From the NCBI RefSeq assembly GCF_003387575.1, contig NZ_QUAB01000039.1, positions 119,996 to 183,995 of the forward strand: a stretch of 64,000 nt of DNA. Reading direction: 5' to 3'. A program made the translations under genes and the position numbers. The notes under the pieces were generated by a model, which saw only the letters and a list, made by a program, of their open reading frames with translations, searched no databases and had not been told where the DNA came from. Shown in pieces: positions 35,231 through 43,774 of the stretch; the first letter of the stretch is position 1, and each line of letters begins with the position of its first letter. Source of the DNA: Microbacterium bovistercoris (GTDB taxonomy: Bacteria; Actinomycetota; Actinomycetes; Actinomycetales; Microbacteriaceae).

Positions 35231-35998
35231 TCAGTGGGCGTGGACGTGGTGGCTGTGGTGCTCGACGGGGGCCGACGGAGCGTCCGACGCCTCGACGACG
35301 AACGATGCGGTGCGCACGCGCCCGTCCACCTGGAAGTCGAGGTAGAGGAAGTAGCGGCCGGGTGTGGGTGCGGATGCGTGGAATGCGATCTCCGGGCCGG
35401 AGAGGCTGCCCGGCGCCGGATCGTCGCCGAGTGCATGCACGTGCAGGTAGGCGAGGTCGCCCTCGCGCAGCGCGACCAGGTGCCCGAAGGCGCTGAGGTA
35501 CGGCTCGAGACGCTGCACCGGATGCCCGTGCTCGGAGACCGTCACGGTCAGCACGCCGCCGTCGCCGGTGAGCAGGGCTCCTTCGAGGTGCACGTCGAGG
35601 TCGTCGACGCTGACGTGCCGGCGCTCGCCGCGCGCGGAGACCGGGCGGAGGTCGCCGGCCACGTCGATCGTGTGCGAGAGGGTGATGCCGTCGGCGCCGA
35701 GCGGCGTCGCGTCGGCGAAGATGCGGTAGCTGCCTGCAGCATCCCACGCGACCGGTGTCGACCAGATGCCGGTCGCGGCGTCGAGAGCGGGATGCAGGTG
35801 ACGGTAGCCGACGCCGTCGGTGCGCACCACGATCAGGTGCAGCGCCTTGCCGTGGCTCGGTGCGAAGCCGGTGACCGGCGTGCCGTCGGCGGCACGGATG
35901 GTGAACGACAGCGTGCCCGGGATTCCGGCTGCGGACGGAGCGCTGACGTCGGTCAGCAGGTATCCGTCCCGTGAGAGTGTCGTGCCGGTGATGTCCAT
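35231..35998 (-). CDS. Predicted copper-related protein with His-rich tail
   Basis: The 255-residue protein consists of two beta-rich halves, each with a conserved stretch: SHGKALHLIVVRTDGVGYRHLHP (shown in part, near residue 65) and FGHLVALREGDLAYLHVH (near residue 170), and ends EHHSHHVHAH. Homologues I recall are secreted and annotated as heavy-metal-associated; this one has no signal peptide. GAGGAGGAATC gives a strong ribosome site at ATG 35998. A CsoR-like palindrome precedes it. Copper or other metal binding is inferred from His clusters and operator; reaction unknown. Confidence 0.72.
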   Translation of the reverse strand: MDITGTTLSRDGYLLTDVSAPSAAGIPGTLSFTIRAADGTPVTGFAPSHGKALHLIVVRTDGVGYRHLHPALDAATGIWSTPVAWDAAGSYRIFADATPLGADGITLSHTIDVAGDLRPVSARGERRHVSVDDLDVHLEGALLTGDGGVLTVTVSEHGHPVQRLEPYLSAFGHLVALREGDLAYLHVHALGDDPAPGSLSGPEIAFHASAPTPGRYFLYLDFQVDGRVRTASFVVEASDAPSAPVEHHSHHVHAH

Positions 35999-36002
35999 GA
36001 TT

Positions 36003-36029
36003 CCTCCTCGAATGGATGCTTCGAGGAGG
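36003..36029 (-). promoter_or_regulatory. Hairpin that can hide the ribosome site
   Basis: CCTCCTCGAA (36003-36012) pairs perfectly with TTCGAGGAGG (36020-36029) around a 7-base loop. On the minus strand one arm is the GAGGAGG ribosome site of the His-rich protein gene. Confidence 0.65.
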
Positions 36030-36035
36030 ATGAAC

Positions 36036-36058
36036 GGAATACCCCAGGGGGGTATTCC
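36036..36058. promoter_or_regulatory. CsoR-type operator
   Basis: GGAATACCCC-AGG-GGGGTATTCC is a perfect 10-bp palindrome with a 3-base centre. TACCCC/GGGGTA with a short G/C centre is the operator form of the copper-sensing CsoR repressor. It lies 38 bases before the His-rich protein gene. No csoR gene is in the window. Confidence 0.75.
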
Positions 36059-36071
36059 GGATTTTCTCCGA

Positions 36072-36512
36072 TCAGTTTCGCCAGACGGCCTCTGCGACGA
36101 CGGCGGGGCGGGGCCGGGCGTCATATACGCGTACCCAGTCGGGGCGCACGGCGACGACCAGGAACCCGTCCGCGAAGGCGCGCGAGCCGGGGAAGCGGCC
36201 CTCGTAGGCGCCGCCGATTCGCTCACGTTCCGCATCTTCGGCGATCGTGGCGGAACCCTCGGCCTGCACGCTCACATCGCCCGCGCTCACCACCACTGCC
36301 GCACGTGCGTCGGCCCGCAGGTTGGCGACCTTGCGCGCATCATCCGGCGTGTTGAAGATCAGGGTGCCGTCGTCGAGCGCGGCGAGGCCGACCAGCGCGG
36401 CCTCCGGCGCGCCGTCGGGGGAGACGGTCGCGACGACCCCGCATCCGATGGCGTCGACGAACCGGGCGATCGAGGACGGATCGTGCGGATCGGGGGCGGT
36501 CATGTGAGGCAT
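36072..36512 (-). CDS. PPOX-type flavin or F420-binding protein
   Basis: The 146-residue protein fits the split-barrel pyridoxamine-oxidase-like family: GCGVVATVSPDGAPEAALVG (residues 24-43), LIFNTPDDARKVANLRADARAAV near residue 62, and a C-terminal RPDWVRVYDARPRP. Actinobacterial members use FMN, F420 or heme; the cofactor is not clear here. ATG 36512 is kept because TAGTGT ends seven bases upstream (leaderless); ATG 36503 is an alternative. Confidence 0.82.
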   Translation of the reverse strand: MPHMTAPDPHDPSSIARFVDAIGCGVVATVSPDGAPEAALVGLAALDDGTLIFNTPDDARKVANLRADARAAVVVSAGDVSVQAEGSATIAEDAERERIGGAYEGRFPGSRAFADGFLVVAVRPDWVRVYDARPRPAVVAEAVWRN

Positions 36513-36519
36513 GACCCAG

Positions 36520-36525
36520 ACACTA
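36520..36525 (-). promoter_or_regulatory. -10 box of the PPOX gene
   Basis: TAGTGT on the minus strand, seven bases before ATG 36512. Confidence 0.4.
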
Positions 36526-36530
36526 GCGAA

Positions 36531-36553
36531 AGGGGCATCCTGTGGATGCCCCT
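36531..36553 (-). terminator. 10-bp hairpin downstream of tRNA-Lys
   Basis: AGGGGCATCC-TGT-GGATGCCCCT is a perfect hairpin eight bases past the tRNA-Lys 3' end. It also precedes the PPOX promoter. Confidence 0.75.
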
Positions 36554-36561
36554 GAACACGG

Positions 36562-36634
36562 TGGGCCCCGTGGGGCTCGAACCCACGACCCGCGGATTAA
36601 AAGTCCGATGCTCTGCCAACTGAGCTAGAGGCCC
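36562..36634 (-). tRNA. tRNA-Lys (anticodon TTT)
   Basis: On the minus strand: acceptor GGGCCTC/GGGGCCC (with one T-G pair), D arm GCTC/GAGC, anticodon loop CTTTTAA giving TTT, T arm GTGGG/CCCAC with TTCGAGC. No CCA is encoded. It decodes AAA and AAG lysine codons. Confidence 0.95.
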
Positions 36635-36685
36635 GCTGTTCCAGTCTAGGGTGCGGGGATGGGCGCCCCGTTCGGGCATCGCGCG

Positions 36686-36691
36686 TACCCT
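36686..36691 (+). promoter_or_regulatory. -10 box of the gene at 36698
   Basis: TACCCT ends six bases before ATG 36698, predicting a leaderless mRNA. Confidence 0.45.
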
Positions 36692-36697
36692 GGTGCG

Positions 36698-37327
36698 ATG
36701 CCTGCGCAGTTCCATCGACCAGAGCGCCGCCCCGCGGCCGCCTTCGACAACCTCGTCGGATCGCACGATCCGGCTGAGGAGACCCGGATCGCGCACGCCA
36801 CGGCATCCGCCCTGCTCGCGCGCGTGCGTGCGGATGACAGCGGTGTGAGCGCCGAGCGCCTGATCGCGTACACCGGGAAGCACGGCATCGACGAGATCGC
36901 CGAGCTGTGGTCGAAGGCGCCGGCGCGTTCTCTGCCGGGCGCACTGTGGCGGCTGTATCTCGTGCAGGCGGCGATCCACGGCGACCCGACGACGACGGCG
37001 CTGCTCTACGAGCGCGGCCGTGTCGAACTGAAGAGTGCGGATGCCGTGATCGCCGGGGCGCCGTCGCCGGCGAGCCCCGAGGAACTCGTCTCCCTGATCG
37101 ACACGATCATGCGCGGGGCGTTCCGCGGCGACTTCGCCGTTGCGCTCGACCGCGCAGCGTCGTTCTGCCGGGTGCAGGGATCCGGGGCCACGCACACCGC
37201 CGACGACTACGAGGTCACCGAACCCGACCGTGCAAGCGACCTCACGCGCCGGGCTGCGCGCCTGAGTGCCTACGCCGACGACCTGACGGCGTCGGCCAAG
37301 GCATGGAGCGCCGGCGTACTGACCTGA
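36698..37327 (+). CDS. Conserved-looking hypothetical protein
   Basis: I do not recognise this 209-residue soluble protein. It begins MPAQFHRPERRPAAAFDNLV, is largely helical by composition (AEETRIAHATASALLARVR, SLPGALWRLYLVQAAIHGD), and ends in a helical SAYADDLTASAKAWSAG. ATG 36698 is chosen over 36659 because a -10 box ends six bases upstream. It stands alone between tRNA-Lys and a 99-base inverted-repeat element. No signal peptide or membrane segment. Confidence 0.7.
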   Translation: MPAQFHRPERRPAAAFDNLVGSHDPAEETRIAHATASALLARVRADDSGVSAERLIAYTGKHGIDEIAELWSKAPARSLPGALWRLYLVQAAIHGDPTTTALLYERGRVELKSADAVIAGAPSPASPEELVSLIDTIMRGAFRGDFAVALDRAASFCRVQGSGATHTADDYEVTEPDRASDLTRRAARLSAYADDLTASAKAWSAGVLT

Positions 37328-37336
37328 TCCGGGCGT

Positions 37337-37438
37337 GGCCGTCGGGAATCACAGACCGATCATCCGACATTCGGCGTGTCCGGTGCGTGATCCCGTCGAC
37401 GCGCCGGGGCGCGGGCATCCGGTCTGTGTTTCCCGACG
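37337..37438. repeat. ~100-base element with 19-bp imperfect terminal inverted repeats
   Basis: CGTCGGGAATCACAGACCG at the left end and CGGTCTGTGTTTCCCGACG at the right end are inverted repeats with one mismatch. The inside holds GATCA/TGATC and GC-rich stems. It fills the gap between two convergent genes and could fold into one long hairpin. Confidence 0.8.
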
Positions 37439-37454
37439 TTCGACGGGTACGCGA

Positions 37455-38333
37455 TCAGCGCGGGCTGAGCAGGAAGGCGTTCAGTCCGGCGGTCAGCGGG
37501 TCGATGGGCAGCACATGGTCGTCGATCGCCGTGATCGGGGCCGCGAGCCGGATGCTGGAGACCAGCCACGCGGCGTCCGCCTTCGCGAGATCGGATGCCG
37601 GGATCTGTGCGTAGCCGGCGTCGAATCCCTGCTCGGCGAGGTGCTCGTAGACGCTCAGCTGAGTCGTGCCGTGCAGGATGCCGCCCGACGGCGCCGGGGT
37701 GACGAAGCGGTCGCCGAATCTCAGGATCAATGAGGCGGTCGGAGCCTCGAGCACGAACCCGTCGGAGCTGAGGAAGATGGCGTCGTCGGCTCCTCGGCGG
37801 TGCGCCTCGCGGACGGCCGCCATGTTGACCGCGTATGACAGCGTCTTCGCTCCCAGCAGCAGCCAGGGAGCGCGCTCGGCCGCGGCGATGTCGTAACCGC
37901 GGTCGAGTGTCACGACCCGGATGCCGGCGGTGCGCGGCGCGGTGAAATCGCCGGCCTTCGCCGCGGTCGCCCACGCGGTCGGCGTCGGTCCGTGCTCGAC
38001 GCCTCGGCTGAGGATGAGCTTGACGACGGCCTCGCCCTTGGGGCATTCGGCGGCGGCGACCGCGACAGCCTGCCGCCACTGCTCGAGGTTCGGTGCAGGC
38101 AGCTCGCACAGTTCGGCGGAGTGCGCCAGGCGCTGCACGTGCGCCTCGACCTCTTGAGCATGCCCGTCCACGACGCCGATGGACTCGAAGACGCCGTCAC
38201 CGCGCTGCGTGCTCAACTCCCCGACGCTGAGCGCCGGTGCCGAGGCATCCACGATCCGGAAGGAATCGGAGAAGTCCGCGCGCTCCTCATCAGCGGCGGC
38301 GGGCACGATCATGAGGGCGAAGCGGGTGACCAT
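37455..38333 (-). CDS. pabC: Aminodeoxychorismate lyase-like class IV aminotransferase
   Basis: The 292-residue PLP enzyme of fold type IV has GDGVFESIGVVDG near residue 45, KLILSRG near 105, the PLP lysine in LLGAKTLSYAVNMAA near residue 165, and a C-terminal GGILHGTTQLSV phosphate-binding turn. The likely reaction is conversion of aminodeoxychorismate to p-aminobenzoate for folate; a branched-chain or D-amino-acid aminotransferase is the alternative. M. tuberculosis Rv0812, in the same glnR-pst neighbourhood, is an equivalent. TAAGCT six bases upstream predicts a leaderless mRNA. Confidence 0.85.
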   Translation of the reverse strand: MVTRFALMIVPAAADEERADFSDSFRIVDASAPALSVGELSTQRGDGVFESIGVVDGHAQEVEAHVQRLAHSAELCELPAPNLEQWRQAVAVAAAECPKGEAVVKLILSRGVEHGPTPTAWATAAKAGDFTAPRTAGIRVVTLDRGYDIAAAERAPWLLLGAKTLSYAVNMAAVREAHRRGADDAIFLSSDGFVLEAPTASLILRFGDRFVTPAPSGGILHGTTQLSVYEHLAEQGFDAGYAQIPASDLAKADAAWLVSSIRLAAPITAIDDHVLPIDPLTAGLNAFLLSPR

Positions 38334-38339
38334 GACACG

Positions 38340-38345
38340 AGCTTA
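38340..38345 (-). promoter_or_regulatory. -10 box of pabC
   Basis: TAAGCT on the minus strand ends six bases before the pabC ATG. Confidence 0.45.
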
Positions 38346-38377
38346 GGACTCCGGGAATACCTCGGCGTCATACGCGT

Positions 38378-38468
38378 TACACTTGATCGGCCGGGCCGCA
38401 TAACCCCGGGCTCCAACTTCTGCCGCTGCGAGCGGCCTTCCGCCGAGAGGCGTTCTTGCGGCCCGGTC
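38378..38468 (+). ncRNA. Candidate structured RNA
   Basis: A -10-like TACACT (38378-38383) precedes a three-way-junction-like fold: a 12-bp closing stem (38389-38400 with 38457-38468, one mismatch), hairpin GCCGCT-GCG-AGCGGC (38422-38436) and hairpin CGCC-GAGA-GGCG (38441-38452) with a GNRA tetraloop. CCCCGG at 38404 could pair with CCGGGG near 38479. No gene follows on this strand. It matches no RNA family I know; strand is uncertain because the fold is also possible on the other strand. Confidence 0.35.
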
Positions 38469-38531
38469 TTCTCATGTCCGGGGGGCGCGAGGTTCCGCAT
38501 GGGCGTCATGAAGACGACGCTGGTTCCGGCT

Positions 38532-38619
38532 GTGCCTAACTTCGGAGCTAGGCTCGCGACGCGCCGAGGTTTCAGGCGGATGCCGCGGCGTTTCGTCCTC
38601 GACATCCGGAGTTGGGCAC
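38532..38619. repeat. Palindromic element, left of the DUF559 gene
   Basis: GTGCCTAACTTCGGA (38532-38546) and TCCGGAGTTGGGCAC (38605-38619) are inverted repeats (13 of 15). The inner part, with GCGACGCGCCG and CAGGCGGATGCCGCGGCG, closely matches a second element at 39.57-39.66 kb. It starts five bases past the gene stop. Confidence 0.8.
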
Positions 38620-38623
38620 GAGG

Positions 38624-39472
38624 TCAGGCGCGGGTGGCGAGCATGCCGAGGATCGCGCGCTCAACGAGATCCCAGTCGTAGATGATCATCGCGTAGTCGA
38701 ACCGCAGCGTCGTCAAGCCCCAGGACGCGGCATTGGCGTCGCGCACCAGGTCTTTGTGCCGCATCGACTCGCCGTCGTGATTGGCCTTGCCGTCGGCTTC
38801 GATCAGGAGCCATCCGTCGAGCACGAGGTCGACGCGTCCTGTGCCGTAGACATCGACCTGTGTTCGGACGCTGATCCCGTGACGACGTAGGCGCAGACGC
38901 ACGAGGGACTCAAGACCGCTGTCTGCGTCGGCCCTGGAGAAGTCCACGAGGTCGCGACCGACTGCGTCCAGCGCGGAGCGCAGTACAGCGAGTGCCTTAC
39001 CGAGAATCAGATTCTGGCGCCGCGCCGATTCAAGCGCGACGAAGAACTGCTCGGCCCCGCGGCATCGGTACACCTGCTCGAGCACCTGTGTCACAGAAGG
39101 CAGACCGAAGGCGTCGCGACAGTCGCCGGCGTCCCAATGCGGCACGCTGGCGCAGTCAGAGTGTGCGTACTGGTGCCGGTCGGCGCGCATCCACACGTGC
39201 GGACCAGGGCGGGGCGTCGGCTCGGCCGATTCATCCTCCGGCGGTGGCAGCAGCCACAGGCCCAGGTGCTCAGCAGCGTCGGTGCAGCCGAGCGAACCGC
39301 CGTGTTCCGCCGCCGTGAATGCGTCGTCGCAGGCATCCTGCCAGGCGTACACGCCGCGCCGGGCGCGGCGGAGCCGTCCGGAAGCGACGAGATCGGCGAT
39401 CGCGCGTTTCGTGTATCCCTGAGCGCGAAGCTCCTTCGTGGTCCATATCGATGGGCGAGTCGATGAGCACAT
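38624..39472 (-). CDS. DUF559/Vsr-like nuclease-domain protein with N-terminal helix-turn-helix
   Basis: The 282-residue protein has an N-terminal AbiEi-like helix-turn-helix (TTKELRAQGYTKRAIADLV, residues 11-29) and a C-terminal DUF559 domain (about 190-282) with VDLVLDGWLLIEADGKANH and DLVRDANAASWGLTTLRF, where Asp, Glu and Lys/His follow the Vsr-like PD-(D/E)XK arrangement. Such proteins are frequent in actinobacteria; nuclease activity is unproven and no methylase or restriction partner is adjacent. ATG 39472 is the best start but has only GGCCGG upstream. Both flanks carry copies of one palindromic element. Confidence 0.72.
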   Translation of the reverse strand: MCSSTRPSIWTTKELRAQGYTKRAIADLVASGRLRRARRGVYAWQDACDDAFTAAEHGGSLGCTDAAEHLGLWLLPPPEDESAEPTPRPGPHVWMRADRHQYAHSDCASVPHWDAGDCRDAFGLPSVTQVLEQVYRCRGAEQFFVALESARRQNLILGKALAVLRSALDAVGRDLVDFSRADADSGLESLVRLRLRRHGISVRTQVDVYGTGRVDLVLDGWLLIEADGKANHDGESMRHKDLVRDANAASWGLTTLRFDYAMIIYDWDLVERAILGMLATRA

Positions 39473-39572
39473 CCGGCCAGCCCAGCATGCCCGGCATGAG
39501 CTGCCTCGCGCGATCCCCGCTCCTGTGGATGAGTCTGTGGCAGCCGCGGCGTGTGCAGAGCGAGTCGCGCGG

Positions 39573-39656
39573 ACCTGACTTCGGACGCCATGTGCGACAC
39601 GCCGCCAGGACAAGCGGATGCCACGGCGTGTCGGCCGCAGCATCCGAAGTTGGGGA
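39573..39656. repeat. Palindromic element, right of the DUF559 gene
   Basis: CCTGACTTCGGA and TCCGAAGTTGGG form the ends (10 of 12 inverted match), with an inner perfect pair CGACACGCCG (39595-39604) and CGGCGTGTCG (39624-39633). It matches the element at 38532-38619 along most of its length. It lies between the end of pstB and the start of the DUF559 gene. Confidence 0.78.
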
Positions 39657-39685
39657 CGGGGACACGGCTGAGCGTCTCGACGGAC

Positions 39686-40465
<780 letters not shown>

Positions 40466-40493
40466 ATCGGGTTCCTTGTCTGAAGAGGTGCGC

Positions 40494-41582
40494 TCAGCGG
40501 CCCTTGGCCGGGGCGAAGAACTTGGCGATGAGGCGGGCGATGAGGTTGAGCGCCATGACGATGAGGATCAGGACGAGCGCGGCGGCCCAGGCCCTGTTCA
40601 CGTACGCCTCGGGCGGGATGCCCTGGTTCATGTACTGCGTGTAGACGAACACCGGCAGCGTCATCATGCGGCCCTCGAACAGGTTGTAGTTCATCGAGGC
40701 GGTGAATCCGGCGGTGATCAGCAGAGGGGCGGTCTCGCCGATGACACGGGCGATGGCCAGCATGATGCCGGTGACGATGCCGGCGATCGAGGTCGGCAGC
40801 ACGACCTTGAGGATCGTCAGCCACTTCGGCACGCCGAGCGCGTACGACGCCTCGCGGAGCTCGTTCGGCACCAGCCGCAGCATCTCCTCGCTGGAGCGCA
40901 CCACGACCGGCACCATCAGCACGGCGAGGGCGAGGGCGCCCATGATGCCGAGGCGGATGCCGGGACCCATGATCAGTGCGAACAGTGCGTAGATGAACAG
41001 ACCGGCGACGATCGAAGGGATGCCGGTCATCACGTCGACCAGGAAGGTGATGCCGCGTGCGAGGCGGCCGCGCCCGTACTCGACGAGGTAGATCGCGGTG
41101 AGCAGGCCGATCGGGATGGAGATCACCGCGGCGGCGAGCGTGATCTCGACCGTTCCCATGATGGCGTGCAGGGCGCCGCCGCCCTCGCCGACCACGTTCC
41201 GCATCGAGTTGGTGAAGAACTCGGCGCTCAGGCCCTTGATGCCGTTCTCGATGACGGTGATCGACACCGACACCAGCGGCACCATCGCGAGCAGGAACGC
41301 TCCGGTGACCAGGCCCGTGACCACGCGGTCGGTGGCCTTGCGGCGACCTTCGACGACCGAGGAGATGACGGCGATGAGCGCGATGTACAGCAGTGCGGCG
41401 ACGATCAGCCAGCCCGCGAAGTTGAAGCCGTCGCCGCTGATGGCGACGACGCCGAAGACGGCGCCGGACACGACGAGCGAGAGACCGAGGATGGCCCACG
41501 GAGCCCACGAGGGCAGGTGCCCGCTCGTGATGCGCATGGTGGTGGGCGCAGGAGCGACCGGGGGAGTGGCGGTGAGGGTCAT
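40494..41582 (-). CDS. pstA: Phosphate ABC transporter permease
   Basis: One of two membrane channel subunits of the Pst system. The 362-residue protein has extra N-terminal helices (about 30-95), then the permease core with about six helices and the EAA-like loop [25 protein letters not shown] (in part), which contacts Pst[16 protein letters not shown] is typical of PstA. It starts one base after the pstC stop. Confidence 0.96.
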   Translation of the reverse strand: MTLTATPPVAPAPTTMRITSGHLPSWAPWAILGLSLVVSGAVFGVVAISGDGFNFAGWLIVAALLYIALIAVISSVVEGRRKATDRVVTGLVTGAFLLAMVPLVSVSITVIENGIKGLSAEFFTNSMRNVVGEGGGALHAIMGTVEITLAAAVISIPIGLLTAIYLVEYGRGRLARGITFLVDVMTGIPSIVAGLFIYALFALIMGPGIRLGIMGALALAVLMVPVVVRSSEEMLRLVPNELREASYALGVPKWLTILKVVLPTSIAGIVTGIMLAIARVIGETAPLLITAGFTASMNYNLFEGRMMTLPVFVYTQYMNQGIPPEAYVNRAWAAALVLILIVMALNLIARLIAKFFAPAKGR

Positions 41583-41583
41583 G

Positions 41584-42528
41584 TCAGTTGGCTCCCGAGA
41601 ATTCCTTGCGGCGGTTCACGATCCAGCGGGCGACGGCGTTCACCAGGAACGTGACCACGAAGAGGATGAGGCCCGTCGCGATGAGGACGTTGACGCTGAC
41701 GCCGTACGCCTCGGGGAAGGTCTGCGCGATGTTCGCGGGGATGGTGTTGGGGTTCTGCGCGGTGAGCAGGCGCCAGGTGATGCCGCCGGACGCGGAGAGC
41801 ACCATCGCGACGGCCATGGTCTCGCCGAGGGCGCGGCCCAGTCCCAGCATCGCGGCCGAGACGATGCCGCCGCGGGCGAACGGGAGCACCGCCATGCGGA
41901 TCATCTCCCAGCGGGTGGCACCGAGGGCCAGAGCGGCCTCCTCGTGCAGCGGCGGCGTCTGCAGGAAGATCTCGCGGCAGATCGCGGTCATGATCGGCAG
42001 CACCATCACCGCCAGCACGATCGCGGCAGTGAGGATGCTGCGCCCCGAGGGGTTGCCGTCGAAGAGCGGGATCCAGCCCATGTTCTGGTTGAGCCAGGTG
42101 TACACCGGCAGGACGGCGGGCGCGAGCACGGCGATGCCCCAGATGCCGAAGACGACCGAGGGCACCGCTGCGAGCAGGTCGACCACATAGCCGAGGCCCT
42201 GAGCGAGGCGTCGCGGTGCGTAGTGCGAGATGAACAGGGCGACGGCGATCGAGAGCGGCACGGCGAACAGCAGCGCGAGAGCTGCGGCCCAGACCGTTCC
42301 GAAGGCGAGCGGTGCGACGTAGCCCCAGAAGTCGGTCTCGAGGATCGTGGCATTCTCGGGCGTCGCGACCAGACCCGGGATGGACTGCACGACGAGGAAG
42401 ACCGCGACGGCTGCCAGGGTGACGAGGATCATCGACCCGGCGAACAGCGCCGCTCCGGAGAACCAGCGGTCCCCTGGCCGCTGCTTCGCGGTCGCCGCCG
42501 GTGCGGCGGCCTTCGCGGTGGTGGTCAT
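41584..42528 (-). CDS. pstC: Phosphate ABC transporter permease
   Basis: Second channel subunit. The 314-residue protein has six or seven membrane helices, the PstC pattern VPSVVFGIWGIAVLAP, and the cytoplasmic EAA-like loop LHEEAALALGATRWEMIRMAVLP (in part). GGAGCCC precedes ATG 42528. It follows pstS after an 85-base gap containing a strong hairpin. Confidence 0.96.
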   Translation of the reverse strand: MTTTAKAAAPAATAKQRPGDRWFSGAALFAGSMILVTLAAVAVFLVVQSIPGLVATPENATILETDFWGYVAPLAFGTVWAAALALLFAVPLSIAVALFISHYAPRRLAQGLGYVVDLLAAVPSVVFGIWGIAVLAPAVLPVYTWLNQNMGWIPLFDGNPSGRSILTAAIVLAVMVLPIMTAICREIFLQTPPLHEEAALALGATRWEMIRMAVLPFARGGIVSAAMLGLGRALGETMAVAMVLSASGGITWRLLTAQNPNTIPANIAQTFPEAYGVSVNVLIATGLILFVVTFLVNAVARWIVNRRKEFSGAN

Positions 42529-42567
42529 CGAGGGCTCCTCGTGTGGTGTCGGGTGGTCTGCGTGCCT

Positions 42568-42607
42568 GCGGCGGCCCGGCAGCGCAGGTGCACTGCCGGG
42601 CCGCCGC
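42568..42607 (-). terminator. 15-bp hairpin between pstS and pstC
   Basis: GCGGCGGCCCGGCAG (42568-42582) pairs perfectly with CTGCCGGGCCGCCGC (42593-42607) around a 10-base loop. As an attenuator or 3' stabiliser it would give more PstS than PstCAB. Confidence 0.75.
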
Positions 42608-42613
42608 GATGGA

Positions 42614-43720
42614 TCACTTGGTGACGATCAGGTCGACCGCGGCCTGGGCCTTGGCGCGCAGGTCGTCGGAGATGGGGGCGCTGCCGGATGCCTCGGCGGC
42701 CGCCTTCTGGCCGTCGGCGCTGATCGCGACGTTGAAGAAGCCCTTCACCAGCGCGGCCTGTGCCGGGTCGGCGTACTCCTCGCAGCCGATCAGGTAGCTG
42801 ACCAGGACGATCGGGTAGACGCCGGCCTCGGTGCTGGTGCGGTCGAGCTTGATCGCGAGGTCGCCGTCTGCGCGGCCCTCCTCCAGCGGCGAGTGGTCGA
42901 CGATGGCGGCTGCGGCCTCGGGCGAGTAACCGACGAACTCCTCGCCGACCTTCACCGAGACGGTGCCGAGATCGCCTGCGCGGGAGGCGTCGGCGTAGCC
43001 GATGGTGCCCTGACCGCCCTCGACGGCCTGCACGACGCCCGAGGTGCCCTGGGCGGCCTCGCCGGCCTTGATCGGCCACTCCTCGACGGAGCCGTGAGTC
43101 CAGACATCCGGAGCCGCGGCGCCGAGGTAGTCGGTGAAGTTGCCGGTCGTGCCGGACTTGTCGGCGCGGTGCACCGGGTTGATGGCCAGGTCGGGGAGCG
43201 TCGCGTCGGGGTTGGTCGCGGCGATCGCCGGGTCGTTCCACTTGGTGATGGTGCCGGCGAAGATGCCCGCGAGGGTCTGCGGGTCGAGGTCGAGCTTCTC
43301 GACGCCCTCGACGTTGAAGATCACGGCGATCGGCGAGATGTACGCCGGGACCTCGATGATCGGGGAGTCAGCGGCGCAGCCGGTGAAATCCATCGAGGAC
43401 AGCTCGTCGGTCTTGAACGCACGGTCGGAGCCGGCGAAGTTGTAGGCGCCGGCGGCGAACGACTCGCGGCCGGTGCCGGAGCCCTGCGGGTCGTAGTCGA
43501 CCGTGACGTCGGGGTTCGAGGTCTGGAACGCCTTGGTCCAGGCCGAGACGGCGACTTCCTGCGAGGTCGCGCCGCCGCCGACCAGGTTGCCGCTCAGCGC
43601 GGACTCGGCGGGGGCGTCGGACGACGCGGGCGCGGTGCCCTCGTTCGCGGCGCAGCCGGAGAGGGCGAGAGCGGCGATGGCGCCGACGGCGCCGATACGG
43701 GCGATGCGGGAGATCTTCAC
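42614..43720 (-). CDS. pstS: Phosphate-binding lipoprotein
   Basis: Captures phosphate outside the membrane for PstCAB. The 368-residue protein has a lipoprotein signal with lipobox ALSGC (Cys near residue 23), then the PBP fold with GGGATSQEVAVSAW near residue 52, DPQGSGTGRESF near 82, and phosphate-contacting DKSGTTGNFTDYL near residue 185. The family-like start is GTG 43720; the upstream ATG frame is not conserved-looking. An 11-base direct-repeat Pho box lies about 92 bases upstream, so induction by phosphate starvation through SenX3-RegX3 is likely. Confidence 0.95.
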   Translation of the reverse strand: MKISRIARIGAVGAIAALALSGCAANEGTAPASSDAPAESALSGNLVGGGATSQEVAVSAWTKAFQTSNPDVTVDYDPQGSGTGRESFAAGAYNFAGSDRAFKTDELSSMDFTGCAADSPIIEVPAYISPIAVIFNVEGVEKLDLDPQTLAGIFAGTITKWNDPAIAATNPDATLPDLAINPVHRADKSGTTGNFTDYLGAAAPDVWTHGSVEEWPIKAGEAAQGTSGVVQAVEGGQGTIGYADASRAGDLGTVSVKVGEEFVGYSPEAAAAIVDHSPLEEGRADGDLAIKLDRTSTEAGVYPIVLVSYLIGCEEYADPAQAALVKGFFNVAISADGQKAAAEASGSAPISDDLRAKAQAAVDLIVTK

Positions 43721-43774
43721 TGTGGATCCGTTCGATCGTGGGTGGGTTTCGGGCCCGGTGCAGGGCACACAGTG

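Noticed and set aside
38389..38468. Known riboswitch (cyclic-di-GMP, THF or ZTP type) before pabC
   Set aside because: I compared the conserved core bases I remember for these classes and none fits; pabC also seems to have its own leaderless promoter downstream of the fold.
38501..38683. Short plus-strand frame starting MGVMKTTLVPAVPN
   Set aside because: It runs through the palindromic element and into the 3' end of the opposite gene and has no clear ribosome site; coding is unlikely.
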